Counted from the stretch's first letter, positions 1 to 12,927 are shown. The stretch: 64,000 nucleotides of DNA from Welwitschia mirabilis (GCA_051453625.1 JBOZIK010000001.1:69001209-69065208), one strand, 5' to 3'. Numbers and translations: made by a program. The notes: a model not told the origin generated them from the sequence alone.

Positions 1-900
1 TCATAGAAACTGAGCATTTATCTGTTAGTTTATCTGCAAAACAACTCAAAATACACTATCAAATACACTTAAGTTGGTGTCGCAACATTAGTTCTTTTGA
101 GAATCAGATTTCAAAGTTATGATAATGTGAAAGTGCTTTGAGAAATGGATAATTTCCTATTGAGACTTATCTCCCTTATTCCACATATGAGAATTTTACT
201 TAATCTTTTGAGATCTTTATTCAAAATCCTTTTAGAGTTTTGGTGGTTTAACTTATAAGATTTGTCTATAATGTAAATGAAAAACAAATTTTAAATAAAA
301 TTCACAAACATATTACTATTCATAAAACCTTAGACATGTTTACTTTTCTTAAACTAGAGGATCATCCTAGGCTTTCTTTTCCTACTGCACTAAATTACAT
401 GTCGTCCTTAACATGACATGCATTTACATGCATAGAAGGCATGATATGCATTTAACTATTATCCACATTTAATAAGAAATGGGTGGCTGTATAGGTATTT
501 TAACCTTTCAAATAATTTAGTGTTGAAAATTCATATTTTATCTTGAAATTTATCAAAGTAATTAAATAAGAATACAGAGTATTAAAGTCAAAAGAGTCTT
601 AACCAGAAGCTTATAAAAGTTGTGAGTTAAATGTCTAGGGAGTTGGTTTGTATTTTTATTAAAGAAGCAATTAACAAGTATTGATGATAAATGTAAGAAA
701 AAATAGACATAAATGAATATCCAAAAATTTCTCTCATTTCCTAGAGACTGATGGAACTACTTTTACAATATGAATTTTTGTGTGCATTCTTTTAAAGTCT
801 TTTAATATATAATTTTGTGTGTCTCATCTTTAATTATCTTTAAAATTTCTCTAAATGTTGTTTGTCTGTTAACATCATGTACCAATTCTCTTTGTCATTA
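1..900. other. Unassigned AT-rich sequence left of element 1
   Basis: I see no gene, repeat pair or RNA structure here. All frames are closed at short intervals. The stretch is simply the left flank of the LTR element that starts near 901. Confidence 0.6.
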
Positions 901-1505
901 TGATGTAATACCATTCTTTAGTGCGTTTCATGCCTTAAATGTATAGAATTTGATATGGAATATACAACAATATACACTACTGATACAAATTTTAAAGTTG
1001 ACTAGTTTTAGCTAGTCATTTATAAAATTTTAGTAAGAAATGATGAATTTATGGCAAATTTATATTTTCTATGCTTAGACAAAATCTTTATGTGAGGAAT
1101 CTATTATGTCTAAGGGTTATTTTTAGTTAAAAAATATAAGAGTTATTGCTTGTAGGTATTTTTAGGAATGGAATCTTGTAATCATTTTATTTTAATTTAT
1201 AATGTTACAAGAGGCCTACATTAGGTTTTTTATATTTATAATAGCCTTTTCTATGGCATATGAATTGAATAACTAGTAGATAGTTGGATAAAATTCTAAT
1301 AATAAATTCATTTGGGGTTGAATGATTATTATACAAGGGTGTTTTCAAGAAGCTTATGATTAAGCATAAGCTTGTATTCTACATAATATTTATGTTTAAT
1401 AAAAGTTTCATTCATTACTTATATCCAAAATTATTTTCAAAAGTACAGGTTTTCATTTATTAAGCTAGATATTATGGCTTTTATTATATGACTCTACATC
1501 ATCTT
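901..1505 (+). repeat. 5' LTR of element 1
   Basis: It aligns by eye with 5992-6595. Shared blocks include TTTATGTGAGGAATCTA (1089 here, 6180 there), AGAGGCCTA (1209 and 6299), AAGAAGCT and the terminal TCTACATC. Both copies begin TGATGTAA. Substitutions and small indels are frequent, so the insertion is old. Confidence 0.75.
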
Positions 1506-1559
1506 AATATAAAATCTACTATGTTGGGATTGTTTTGTGTTTGTTTATTACATTAAACT

Positions 1560-2700
1560 TATAGAAAATATGGTTCTGAAGAATCCTATTACAATCCATT
1601 TGCAAAATAGATTTATGAATCAAGAGTAATTCATAGATGGGTTTCAACACATGATGCAAATTCTAATGTAGAAGATGGATGTAGATTGCAGTTTAAAGGA
1701 AAGATTAGTCATGGAAGAAGTAGTGGAAGAAGAATAGGAAGTGGAAAAAGTATTTTTAATGTAAGAGGAATCTTATGTTGATTGATCCAAAAGTGGTTCT
1801 AATAATATGAAAGAAATCTTCTTAAGATTTGTTTTAAGCATAAGTCAAAAGGATAATATATAACCACATAAGAAAAGTATATAATTAGAAAAAATAGAAT
1901 ACTAGATTCCTAGGATTAAGAAGTACTTTTAAGAAGACATACTTGAGAAGAGGAAGATGCACATAACATTTTCTATCTTCTATGATCATCTAGATAGCTA
2001 ATGTGAATACATATAGAGAAAGAGAGACAACAAAGAATACTATCTTACTAATTGAAATTTCATATGCACTTCCTTAGAAAACAAGTTTACATGAAGAGTA
2101 CATCATGTAGATTTAATGAAAAAGATGTAGATTCTATTCTAATGAGATAATTTAGTGGTAGAGTATACTAAGAAATTTAATAGGTTAATAATGTGGACAA
2201 GTTATTTTAAATAAGATATTATAGAGATAATGAGATAAATAGTTTTAAATTTTTCATGTAATGAGATATGTAAATAGTCTTAAGTTTTCCATTTAAAATA
2301 AAGTTTCTACTATTTTTTTAAAAATAGTATAAAGCAAGTAGATTAAGCAGCTCTATAAAGTGAACACAAATTTTAGCACATATAGAATTTATATATTAAA
2401 AATAAGGGAAAGGAAGAGAAAACATGGAGATTTTGAGGAGAAATTTAAAATGAAGTCATAAAACATAATATGCCATTGAATTACCATGAAAACAAGGACT
2501 AAGACAATAATTGATTTAATGGTAAGAGATTTGCTAAATCAATTAATTTTTACAATTACAATAAAATAGGACATTAAGCATATGAATGTAGCTCTAGAAA
2601 ACAAAAATTAAAACATATGACAATAGTGTATGCAAAAGGAGAATCTAGTGTAAAATAATATAAGAAAGTGGCTGAAGTTGTATAAAGTAAAAATGCTGAG
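1560..2700 (+). pseudogene. gag relic of element 1
   Basis: This is the capsid/nucleocapsid region between the 5' LTR and protease. The recognisable part is a CCHC zinc-knuckle relic at about 2546-2590. It reads FYNYNKIGH-stop-AYEC in one frame, where an intact knuckle would have Cys at the first and fourth positions. Both of those Cys are lost, and a stop follows the His. A basic stretch (SSRKQKLKH) follows, as is usual after a knuckle. Upstream of it (1640-1760) the sequence is Glu/Lys/Ser-rich and no capsid core could be read. The domain cannot bind zinc as it stands. Confidence 0.6.
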
Positions 2701-2739
2701 AACTTATATTAAAAAGTATTTTGATGAAAGATTTTACTC

Positions 2740-3130
2740 CATCTAATAATCCACCTCAATGAAAGCAAATCTTTAAGATAAAATGTAAACATGAAGATAA
2801 TGTGTGAAAAGTAATTATTAATAGTAATAGCATAGAGAATTTAGTTTCTAAAGAAATGATTTAAAAGCTATATTTAGAAATTAATTTTCATCCCTTTCCA
2901 TATAGAATTTCCTAGCTACATAATGACTAATATGTCATCATTTTAGAGTAATGCTTGATGAACTTCAAGATTTTAACTTTTATTATTAAGTTAATTATGA
3001 TATAGTTTCTATAAATGCATGTTATATATTGCTTAGTAGGCCTTGGTATTTTAATATCAACTATGTGCATGATGATAAGAAAAATAATAATACTATAATA
3101 GACTTAAAATAAAGGACATTTAAATTTTTA
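2740..3130 (+). pseudogene. Aspartic protease relic of element 1
   Basis: The frame resembles the retropepsin of plant gypsy elements. It has QRKQIF at the start, VIINSNSIENLVSKEM where the family has an (I/V)IDxGS motif, HPFPYRIS about 25 residues on, and LVGLG/LLGRPW-type sequence near 3030. The catalytic Asp is now Asn and the Gly of the D-(S/T)-G motif is lost, so it cannot be active. The protease would have cut the Gag-Pol polyprotein. Confidence 0.6.
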
Positions 3131-3339
3131 ACCAAAAAAAAAACAAAATTAGAGGGATATTATCTAGAAGAGAAAGATACCTCAAAAAAGACAGAAGATG
3201 GAGGGCATGGAAATGGTGCTAGATATGTCTTTAAAACAAAAACCTTAAAATTAGATAGTGGAGGAAAAATAAGTGTTAAATTATGTTAAAGATATTTTTA
3301 TGGAGGATTTACCTTCTAGTTTACTCCCTACTAGAAGCA

Positions 3340-3880
3340 TTACTTACTAAATAGAGTTGGTTCCTAGTGTGTCTTTTCCAAATAAGGTAGCATACTATAT
3401 GAATTCTCATGAGGGAGAGAAGATTAGTAAACAAGTGTAGGATTTGGCTAGTAAGAAGTTGATTATGAAGAGTTTCTCTCCATTCTTTATTTCAATGGTT
3501 CTATCTCTAAAGAAAGATAGAACAACATGATGCAAATGTGTAGATCCAAGCATCATTCATAAGATCATCATAAAACATCTCTTTTTAATGCCACACATGA
3601 ACAATGTTTTAGTTTTACTAAGATAGATTTGAAAGATGAATATTATTAAATCTACAGTAGAGAAGAAAATTAGTGAAAAACATCTTTTAAAAGCTTAGAT
3701 GAATTATGTGAGTGATTTGTAAAATCATATAATCTCAAAAATTTCCCAAGCACATGCATGAAATGAATGACTAAAGTATTAAAACATTTTTGGAAAAGTT
3801 TTTTTTATTATCCTTTTAGGTGATAATTTGTTTTATATTTATAATATTATAAAGCACAGAATGTAGCTATACAAATTTAT
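3340..3880 (+). pseudogene. Reverse transcriptase relic of element 1
   Basis: This is the RNA/DNA-dependent DNA polymerase domain. Visible landmarks in order are ELVPSVSFPNKVAYYMN at about 3355, LKKDRTT-stop-CKCVD at about 3500 (family KKDGTWRMCVD), FTKIDLK at about 3617 and a KTSFKS-type block. The polymerase box near 3815-3840 reads LLGDNLFY where the family has YFDDIL. The second catalytic Asp is Asn. Several frameshifts separate the blocks. Confidence 0.75.
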
Positions 3881-3889
3881 TAGAGATTA

Positions 3890-4500
3890 AACGAGAAGTA
3901 ATTAATGATAAATAAAAATAAGTGTACTTTTCCATAGCTAAAGTTAGTATTCTTTGGATTATTATTAATATTGATGGCATCAAAATGAATCTTAAAAATA
4001 TTAAATCTATTCTAGACTAATATATACCTCCCTTAACTAAATATGTTTATGATTTCCACTAAGTAACAAGTTTTTTTAGAGTATTTATTAAGGATTTTAG
4101 GAGGCTTTGTACACAGTACATACATGTTATCTAATATAAAAAAGGATGATGTCTTTAGTGGAGAAAAGAGGAAGATGAATCATCTTAGCAACTTAAATGA
4201 AGCATTATTACATGACATCCTTTTGAACTTCTTGATTTTAGCATGACATCTAAAGCGAAATGTGATGCAGGTGAAAAAGGCATTAAAGAGGTTTTCATTT
4301 AAGAATGTAAACTCATAGCCTTCTTTAGTGAGAAAAAATTACTCAACTTATAAAAAGAAGCTATATGTTATTTTACAATCTTTAAAGAGATGATGGTAGG
4401 ATTTATTATATAAAGAGTTTGTTTTATATACTAGAAATAATTCATTGCAATAAGTTAATACCTAAAACAAGTTGAGTATCATGGATAAAGAAGTTGTAGG
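3890..4500 (+). pseudogene. RNase H relic of element 1
   Basis: After a connection segment (KCTFSIAKVSIL at about 3925 and a NIDGIKMN motif) come FFRVFIKDF at about 4071, PFELLDFSM...CDAGEKGI at about 4222-4290 and IAFFSEKN...YKKKLY at about 4314-4372. These match the fingers-to-RNase H order of gypsy pol. The first RNase H Asp (CDA) is kept, but several stops interrupt the frame. Confidence 0.7.
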
Positions 4501-5960
4501 TGTTTAACTTTATTATCAAGTAAAAAAATAAGAAGTATAATGAGGTTGTAGATGCCATATATCCAATTACATGTATGATATGAAATTACAAATTTGATGT
4601 TAGTTTATAACACATTTTAGATCTATATGCTTGTGATCTAGAATTTAAGATTTTTTAGAAGAGAGTAAAGAACCCATTCGAGGGTTTTAATTATAAGGAA
4701 TTTCATATATAAGATAATTTTATCTACAAGGATGACAAGTTATGTATGCTTAAAGGATTAATGAGGAAAAAAATTTCATAGGAGAAGCCTTATAAAGATG
4801 ATATGGACATTATGGAATGGATTAACCCTATGAATCTATGAAGATATTATATTAATAATCAAAGATTCTTAAAAACACATACTATATTATATGTGATTAT
4901 GTAACATACCAACATGCAAAAGGAGTTTAATTGAATGTAGGGTTATACATAAAATTATTAGTTTTAATAAAGACATGATAAGACTTGAGAATGAATTTCA
5001 TCTTTGAAATACCTTCTTTAATTAAAGGAGATGATTTCATCAAGATTATAATTAATAGGTTCAGTAAGATGGCATACTCTTTTTCTTATACCAAAGTAAA
5101 TGATGCTTTAAATTTTGCTATATTGTTCTTTAAGAAGTTAATGCATCTCTATGATTTTCCAAATATCATAGTACTAGATCAAGATGTTAAGTCTATTTTA
5201 CATCTATAGATAATTTTGTGGCAAATGTTATGGACAAAGTTAAATAAATTTTTTTATATCATTCGCAAGAAAAATTAAAAAATAGAGGTAAGGAATCACA
5301 CCATTAGAAGTTTATTGTGAGGCCTTTATAAAGGTCAACTAAATCAATGGTAGCACTATGCCATACATAGAGTCTTTTTTAATAATAAATTTATAAGTAA
5401 AAGCCCAAGGAAAGTAACATTTGAGATGGTTTATGAATCTCATCCAAGGATCTCAAACATGATACATAATATTAAAGAGCCTTTAGTAATAATAGAAGAT
5501 TATGACAAAAGGATTGCAAAGTTGCATAAGTATGTGCATCAAACTTTGAAGTTATTTAACTCTAAGGAAAAGGATGTAGTAGACTAGCACAAAAGATGTG
5601 TAAAATTAATAAGATGATATAGTAATGAAAAACTTAAAGAAGGATACATTTCTAGTAGGAATTTATAAAAAACTTAAGCTTTAGAAAATAAAACTATGCA
5701 AAATTATAAACAGTTTTCATTAAATGCTTATTAGTTTAATTTTATAGTAACTAAAAATCTATTAATTGTATTTAACATTGTATATTTGACAAAGTATCAT
5801 AGAAGATAAAGAATGCATTAAGGAGCATCAAAGGTTATGAAATGAAAAATAAGATAATAAGGAAAGACCTTTTATAACTAGAATTTATGAGGTGAAGGAG
5901 GTAGAAGATACATAAAAAGTACATTACATAATTCTTAAGAGATATTTTAGAGGATGTAAT
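4501..5960 (+). pseudogene. Integrase relic of element 1
   Basis: The best-kept segment, 4985-5209, is one open frame of 74 codons covering the start of the catalytic core: MNFIFEIPSLIKG, then NRFSKMAYS, then IIVLDQDVKS. The first Asp of the D,D-35-E triad is Asn (family MDF). The second is kept in LDQDVKS. The third, Glu, lies in KIEVRNHT near 5280, where the frame resumes after stops. Downstream, SPRKVTFEMVYESHPR (5402-5450) matches the TTKFSPFEIVYG block of the C-terminal half. Integrase would insert the cDNA copy; here the lost Asp alone would abolish catalysis. Confidence 0.8.
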
Positions 5961-5991
5961 TTGATTTTTAGAAGAAAACTCTATATATATG

Positions 5992-6595
5992 TGATGTAAA
6001 ATTCCTATGCATTGGCCATACATTTCTTATCATATCTTATTTTTAAGTAAATTTCTTTCCTTATATGTATAGGATTTGATAAGAAGTATGATAGATTAGA
6101 ATATATTTTACCTTTAAATTTGGCTTTATAATGATGAAGTTATGGGCATTTTAAATATTTTATGTTTAACATAACTCTTTATGTGAGGAATCTACTTTGC
6201 TAAGAGTTAATTTTAGTAAAATGTAGAAATTGTTTATTTTTAGGTGATTCTAGAAATAGAATCTTAGACGCATTAGGTATTAAATTAGGATGTTGAAAGA
6301 GGCCTAAGCTAGGTTTTATAAATTTGTAATAAGCTCTTTTATGGTATAAAAGTTATATGGAGCAATAGTAATTTGGAAAGAATCCTAAGAGAAATTTTAT
6401 TTGAAGTTGAAAGTTTATGATGAATGGGTGTTTCTAAGAAGCTCATACTTAAGAACATGTTGCAAGTTTGTATTTTATGTAATATTTTTTGTTAGCGAAA
6501 ATTATATTCATTGGTTTCTTTTAATCTAAAAATCTAGTTTTTCGTTTTCTAAGCTAGATCTTGGATCTTTTACTTAGTGGATCTACATCCCACTT
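5992..6595 (+). repeat. 3' LTR of element 1
   Basis: This is the direct repeat of 901-1505, with the shared blocks listed for that copy, starting TGATGTAA and ending near ATCTACATC. It lies about 30 bases beyond the last gypsy-like coding sequence. No clear polypurine tract remains; 5948-5960 (ttagaggatgtaa) is the only purine-leaning candidate. Confidence 0.75.
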
Positions 6596-7888
6596 ACCTG
6601 AGCTTAGTTATAAGATGTTCAAACATGCTTTATTTTTAATATAGATATAAATATAACTATGTATTAGTTTTAATACAAGGTGGAATTATGGTTTATTAAA
6701 AGTTATTTTTCAATTTAATCATTGAATGGAAATTTTATTCTTTAAAATTTAGAATTTGAAACTATAATCATACTAAGATGAAATAACATAGTTTCTAATA
6801 CTTCTTACTATTTGATATCTTTTACTATTATGGAAAAGAAATAAAGAAATAAATATTTGTTGATAATATGCATTACTTGAATAATGGTTTATGAAGAATA
6901 TGATTAATACAATGAGAAAATGAACATGAAAGTTTTAACTAATTCTTTTTAAACATCGTAACTATAGATTTTTATCCTTTGGTTTTGAATAAATTTTTTG
7001 TAGTTTTTAATATATTAATTTTCTTGAACTTTACTGAGTTGTTTCTACATATATAGAGATGGAAATTAATTCTAGTATTCTTCTCTCACTTAGACTATTT
7101 AATTGAACCAATTACAAGCGTTATGTAAAGAGAGAATAATATTATCACAATAAAATTATTTTTAAATTAATTTCATGTTAAGATTTTGTGATTAACAACT
7201 TGAAGATTATTTAATTTAATTAACAATATTAGACATGTGAAAAATCATGTATGTGAAAAAAAGTAGATTTCTTGTTATTCTTGAAGCATGTCAAGAATCA
7301 TATACTATAACATTCTTTTTTTCTTTATTTGTCTCTTTATAATGACCTCTTTATGTGGTTCTCTTACATAAGCTATGGTATAAATTAAACTAGCTAAAAT
7401 GCATTATACAATTCTATAATTTCAGGTGGAAAAATGATTGATGAGTATTATGAAAGTAAAATTAAAATTAATATTTTATTATATCTTTAAAATGATTCAT
7501 AGGATCTATTGGATATTTTGCATGTACATTCTAAACGTTTCAAAAAGAGATTCAAGATAAAAGTCCATATTAAACATAGCTACTTAAAAGAGAAATTAAT
7601 TTATCACTTTGATTTAGAAAAGTATGTTAGAAGAAATATTAAATATGAGAGGATTTTAATGTTTAATGACATTTAATAAGAAAATTTAATAAGTGCATTT
7701 CTCTATTTGAATTCAACTCCAACTTCCTATTCCAATTCTTGATAATGTAAGCTCATTCAAAGACTATTGAATAGCTTCTTAATCCTAGATGGAATATAGG
7801 AATTTAAGTAAAATGACTTTTATTTTTTATATTTACTTATAACATGTTTAAAATATAACTTCTTTTTACATATTTGATTAGAATAAAT
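6596..7888. other. Unassigned AT-rich spacer
   Basis: No open frame, repeat pair or RNA signal could be supported here. It separates element 1 from the tandem LTR-like pair. Confidence 0.5.
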
Positions 7889-8109
7889 CTTTGTAAGTAG
7901 TTGCTTCTTAACTAGACTATGAATATCTATGGCATGATATTGTATCTCTTCTTTGTAAAGGATTTAGTATTATAGTCATTTTCTTTCTTGATAGAAATAA
8001 TCTTTATTTTCTATGAAATTTAGTACTTTTTTTAAAAACATCACATATAAACCTTTTGAAATTTGGTAAATGTAGGCAATAAACTAACACATGGCTTCAA
8101 CATTTAGTG

Positions 8110-8141
8110 GTAATATATCACTCTTTAAAAGTGATATATCA
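8110..8141. repeat. Short perfect-looking hairpin in the tandem unit
   Basis: The arms ATATATCACT and AGTGATATAT are separated by a short CTTTAAA-type loop. The copy-2 counterpart near 9485-9515 keeps the left arm but has base changes in the right arm. Role unknown. Confidence 0.6.
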
Positions 8142-8873
8142 CATAGAGTTTTACTTCTAACTTATAACTCTAATACTAAAAACTATATTTAAACTTCTTG
8201 TATTTTTTACCATCTCCATTTTTCTACCTATAGTTCCATAATGAGTAGTAATAAGGAATAATAGGTCTTAAGACTATTTAAAATAGTTTTTCCTCACTTT
8301 GCATGTTCAAGCACTATTGTGAGGACAAATTGACCATGTCTAACATAGTTTCTAGAGTATGAATTAAAATTATTTAATAAGTTTTTAATGAAATAAATAG
8401 AATAATTTAATTAGATATTATGAATAATAAAAATACATAGTTTTCTATCAATTCTAAGAATGATTCATTCATGATCCTATTGGTTAATCCATGAAGGTCA
8501 ATTAATGAGATGATAATAGACTTTAACATAATAATGGTCCCTCAATAAAACATTTTTATGTTAATTAATAAGATTTAACATAATCATTTGAAATTAATTG
8601 CATATGTTTTCAATAAATTATATCTAATTACCTTAATTAATGAAGTATTTAGAGATAATTAAGGACTAGTAAGTTGATTTTAGAGCTTTATCTGTTCACT
8701 AGTTATTTGGACAAAGGCATAAGATTAAAATAATTTTATCAAATTCAAAGATGCTGATGTGGTAGGATGTACATACTCACTAAAGCATAGATGAATAATG
8801 ATTCATAACTAACAAATAATTAATCATTCTATTACCAAATACTATTTAGAGACTATAATCACCAATCCAAACC

Positions 8874-8881
8874 TATAAATA
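8874..8881 (+). promoter_or_regulatory. TATA box candidate in tandem unit copy 1
   Basis: TATAAATA lies in a conserved block (AAACCTATAAATACTACTATAAAAGCCCC) that is the same in copy 2 (10268-10275). Conservation between two diverged copies supports it as a former RNA polymerase II promoter. Confidence 0.5.
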
Positions 8882-9260
8882 CTACTATAAAAGCCCCATT
8901 TCAAGATCTTATTTACATCCTTTTCACTTATGATATTACAGAAATTTGGGTAAGAAATCCATCTACTTGTGAAATCAGTTCTCCTTTGTGTTGGACAATG
9001 TTTTTTACATTAAGGGAGTGCTATCTATAATTCAATGAATTTGAAATGCAATTGATAATAAAATCAAGTGCATTTTGCTTATGCTTTCTCTCTTTGTTTT
9101 TTATATTCTATATTAATGTTAATTAGAGATGTTATCATAGATTAAATCCTAATTTTGATATAGGGCATAAGGATTAACTTAGGTAAAGTGGTAATTTGGT
9201 TAATTGATTGGGTTTAAAGCATTACATTTACATTTTATTATATATTTATTTACATTTCAT

Positions 9261-10646
9261 CTTTGCAAGTAGTTGCTTCTTAACTAGACTATGAATATCT
9301 ATGGCATGAAATTGTAGCTCTTCTTTGTAAAGGATTTAGTGTTATAGTCATTTTCTTTTTTGACAGAACTAATCTTTATTTTCTATGAAATTTAGTACTT
9401 CTTTTAAAAACTACACATATAAACCTTTTGAAATTTTGTGAATGTAGAAAATAAACTAACATATGGCTTCAACATTTAGTGGTAATATATCACTCTTTAG
9501 AAGTGACATATTACATATATTTTTACTTATAACTCTAATACTAAAAACTATATTTGAACTTCTTGTATTTTTTTCCATATCCATTTTGCTACCTATAGTG
9601 CCATAGTGAGTAGTAATAAGGAAAAATAGGTATTACTACTATTTAAAATAGTTTTTCCTTACTTTGCATGTTCAAGCACTATTGTGAGGTCAAATTGACC
9701 ATGTTTAACATAGTTTCTAGAGTATGATTTAAAATTATTTAGTAAGTTTTTAACGAAATAAATAGAATAATTTAATTAGCTATTATGAATAATGAAAATA
9801 CATAGTTTTCTATCATTTCTAAGCATGATTCATTCATGATCCTATTGGTCAATCCATGAAGGTCAATCAATGAGATGATAATAAAGTTTAACATAATAAT
9901 GGTCCCTTAATAAAACATTTTTATGTTAATTAATAAGAGTTGATATAATCATTTAAATTACTTGCATATGTTTTTAATAAATTATATCTAATTACCTTAA
10001 TTAATGAATTATTTAAAGATAATTAAGGACTAGTAAGTTGATTTTAGAGCTTTATCTATTTACTAGTTATTTGGACAAAGGCGTAAGATTAAAATAATTT
10101 AACTAGATTCAAAGATGCTGATGTGATAGGATGTTAATGAATAATTACATACTTACCCTTCTATTTCATCTAAATGAAGCATAGATGAATAATGATTTAT
10201 AACTAACAAATAATAAATCATTCTATTACCAAATATTATTTAGGGACTATAATCACTAATCCAAACCTATAAATACTACTATAAAAGCCCCATTTCAAGA
10301 TCTTATTTGCATCCTTTTCACTTATGATATTAGAGCACTTTGGGTAGGGAACCCATCTACTTGTGAAATAAGTTCTCCTTTGTGTTGGGATATGTTTTTT
10401 TCATTAAGAGATTGCTATCTATAATTGGATAAATTGGAAATGCAGTTGGTAATAAAATCAAGTGCATTTTGCTTATGCTTTTTCTCTCTGTTTTTTACAT
10501 TTTATATTAATGTTAATTAGATGCTATTATAGATTAAATCCTAATTTTGATATAGGGCATAAGGATTAACTTAGGTAGAGTTAGTAATTTGGTTAATTGA
10601 TTGAACATTACATTTACATTTTATTATATGTTTATTTACATTTCAT
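9261..10646 (+). repeat. Tandem LTR-like unit, copy 2
   Basis: This is the direct repeat of 7889-9260 with scattered substitutions and small indels, including an insertion near 10128-10175 absent from copy 1. It abuts copy 1 with no intervening bases. TATA box at 10268-10275; AATAAA near 10450. The age of the duplication is clearly greater than zero but I did not compute identity. Confidence 0.75.
10268..10275 (+). promoter_or_regulatory. TATA box candidate in tandem unit copy 2
   Basis: TATAAATA at the same place in the unit as 8874-8881, within the same conserved block. Confidence 0.5.
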
Positions 10647-11980
10647 CACAATCACATCATTTCATCATTTGCATTATTGTTTTTTTTAACATACTAAAAG
10701 ACATATAAATTCTTCTTTTGTCTTTCTTACGAATAAAATCTTCCAATTCATTTTCTTCTAAGTGTATGATTCTTAATTAACTTACCCTATACTAGATGCA
10801 TATCTTATCCTATAGTTGATAATGATCTAATATTAAACTTGTAGATTATTTATCATAGATCTAACAAAACATTTCAATACTATTGCTATGGAAAAAAATG
10901 AGTCCTTAAGAATATAGAGTCTACATAAAAAGTAAGATGATATTATTCCTTGAAAGTGTTACTTTGTTTTTATGTGGTAAGTTAGATTTGGTAAATTGAT
11001 CTACCTTATACATCTTAATGTGATATTATAAATTTTAATCTAAAATACACATGTATCTCATGCTTTTTGTATTATTGATGCTTGGTTAGTAAGATTAATC
11101 TACATTTTACACTTTGTATAATCTAGATGATTATCCTACTTAATATCCACATAATTATTTCTATTTTCTTTTTCCCACTTGCTTTCATGTATAAGAAAAG
11201 AGTACTACATGAAATATTTGCAAAAAAAGAGAGCCTTGCCATTGAAGCATACTGTTGAAAGTAGGAATTAGTTCCCTTCCTATTTTAAACTATAATTTAG
11301 AATGATGATGAGTCAAAATACTATAGGAACTATCCCTTATTTAAAGAAGCATTCTAAAATTAATTTGGAAAATGTTAAATTCATTTCATAGAGGAATATG
11401 AATAAGAAATGAATCCCTAAGATAAATCTTTTTATTAATGTGTAATTAAAGTGATAGATTCAATCATAATTTGGAGATATTAATAATAGCTATCATATGA
11501 ATCTATGAAAAAGAATAGAATTGTATAGGCTATATCATTATTTAAAATATCTCTTGCTTTGATAATGATATGGAAAACATTAAAACTACTATAGAGAATA
11601 GTAATAATTCTTGGTTTGACAATGATGATAAAATGTTAAAATTAGATAATTAATATCCAATATTTCACCCTCTAGAAGATAGCCATATGAGAACAATGAT
11701 GTTTTAACTCACCAATTAAATAAGAGTGATATAGATAATGATTCATTAGATGATGATATAGAGATATTAAATTATTTACCTAATATTTGATTACTTTTAT
11801 AATATTAATGTCATAAGGAAGTGTCAACTTTAGAAAAATTTAAAAACTTTCTAAAAAATGATGAACATAATAATTAAATTTTTATTTATAAGCTTTTCAA
11901 TGAATCTAACTAATAAGAAAATGATAATGTTCAATAAAACAATGATGAAATAATGAGAGGAAGGAGGATAAGGAAGAATT
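10647..11980. other. Unassigned AT-rich sequence
   Basis: No gene recognised. Around 11640-11790 one + frame is rich in Asp/Asn/Glu (for example SDIDNDSLDDDIEILNYL), which may belong to the relic that follows, but I could match it to nothing. Confidence 0.4.
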
Positions 11981-11984
11981 CATG

Positions 11985-12500
11985 GAGATTTCACAAAATA
12001 CAATAAAGGATAAACATCACATCCAATGAAACAATTAAAATTGAGAATTCTAATCATAACAAGAATGTTTTCCCATTTCTTCCACTTCTATTTACATGTA
12101 AAATGAAAAATAATATTCTTTCTTCTACAATTAATTACAAATTACCTTGTGCTTTTGATAATGCCTATACCTTTGAAAAACATGATTTACAATTTCTTAG
12201 AATTTGAGTTAGGAAAGACCTTATCTTAATAATGTAAATCCATGATTTGAGTTGAATATTAGGGAACTTTTTAGTCATATTAAACATGTCCTTAATTGAT
12301 CATCCTAGGAATCCTCCTAATATTTTTTGGATCCATCATTTTCTTAGAAGTAATTTCATTGATGTTGACTTTACTGACTATTCATTATAATATCAGTCAT
12401 TGAAGGGAAATTATGCTTATATAACTTTATATAATTTCAACAAGAGATTGTTTAACTTTCAAATATATAAATTTTTTATCTCTTATTTGAATATTGAAAT
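11985..12500 (+). pseudogene. Open-frame relic of unknown family
   Basis: One + frame runs for about 170 codons with only about five stops, far fewer than neighbouring frames of this AT-rich DNA. Readable parts include NKNVFPFLPLLFTCK, LPCAFDNAYTFEKHDLQFL near 12150-12205 and HPRNPPNIFWIHHFLRSNF near 12301-12355. I recognise no domain. It may be part of a retroelement gag or an accessory frame, or a low-stop stretch by chance. Confidence 0.3.
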
Positions 12501-12917
12501 TTGAAAACTAAAAGTTCTATTAATATATTTTATTCATTACTAATTGGTTATCTTAAAAAATCTTTATGTATCTTTCATATTCTAACAATTGATTTCTAGA
12601 TGGTTTGATCCTTATTTTACTAAACAAGTACATCCTAATGGCTTAATTAGGGTTTCTAACTTAAACTCTAATAAAAAACAAAAGGTTAATGGATAATAAT
12701 TAAAATAATATTTACCTAATAATTGTAATTACATCATGAACATGATAGAATTAATTAACTTAAAAGATTTGCTTAACTAAGAGAAGAGTCATACCTTTTT
12801 CATCATCTTAATGATTTCTTAACCATATTATTTAGTTAAGTTATTTTACTACTTGATCATTTATTTAATTAGTTTTATGCTAAATTCCATTTCTGTTTCT
12901 ATGTAAGTAATTTTAAT

Positions 12918-12927
12918 NNNNNNNNNN
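12918..12927. other. Assembly gap, 10 N
   Basis: Ten undetermined bases. Confidence 0.99.

Larger units (their letters stand above)
901..6595 (+). mobile_element. Element 1: complete, decayed Ty3/gypsy LTR retrotransposon
   Basis: Two related direct repeats of about 0.6 kb (901-1505 and 5992-6595) enclose gag, protease, reverse transcriptase, RNase H and integrase relics, in the order that defines Ty3/gypsy. Every domain carries stops and frameshifts, so the element is dead. The spacing is normal for a 5.7 kb gypsy element and I see no large insertion. The protease-RT style (an IINxxS-type active-site segment, then ELVP...KKD...CVD) is that of common plant gypsy elements. I could not assign a lineage, and no chromodomain was recognised. 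Target-site duplications and the primer site were not clear, so the outer edges are good to about 10-20 bases only. Confidence 0.85.
7889..9260 (+). repeat. Tandem LTR-like unit, copy 1
   Basis: This 1372-base unit is repeated directly by 9261-10646. Both begin CTTTGYAAGTAGTTGCTTC and end TTTATTTACATTTCAT. It contains a TATA box (TATAAATA, 8874-8881) followed by AATAAA (near 9058) about 180 bases later, which is the U3-R arrangement of an LTR. A hairpin lies at 8110-8141. I recognise no coding sequence. It may be an LTR or another promoter-bearing repeat. The recombination history is inferred. Confidence 0.75.
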
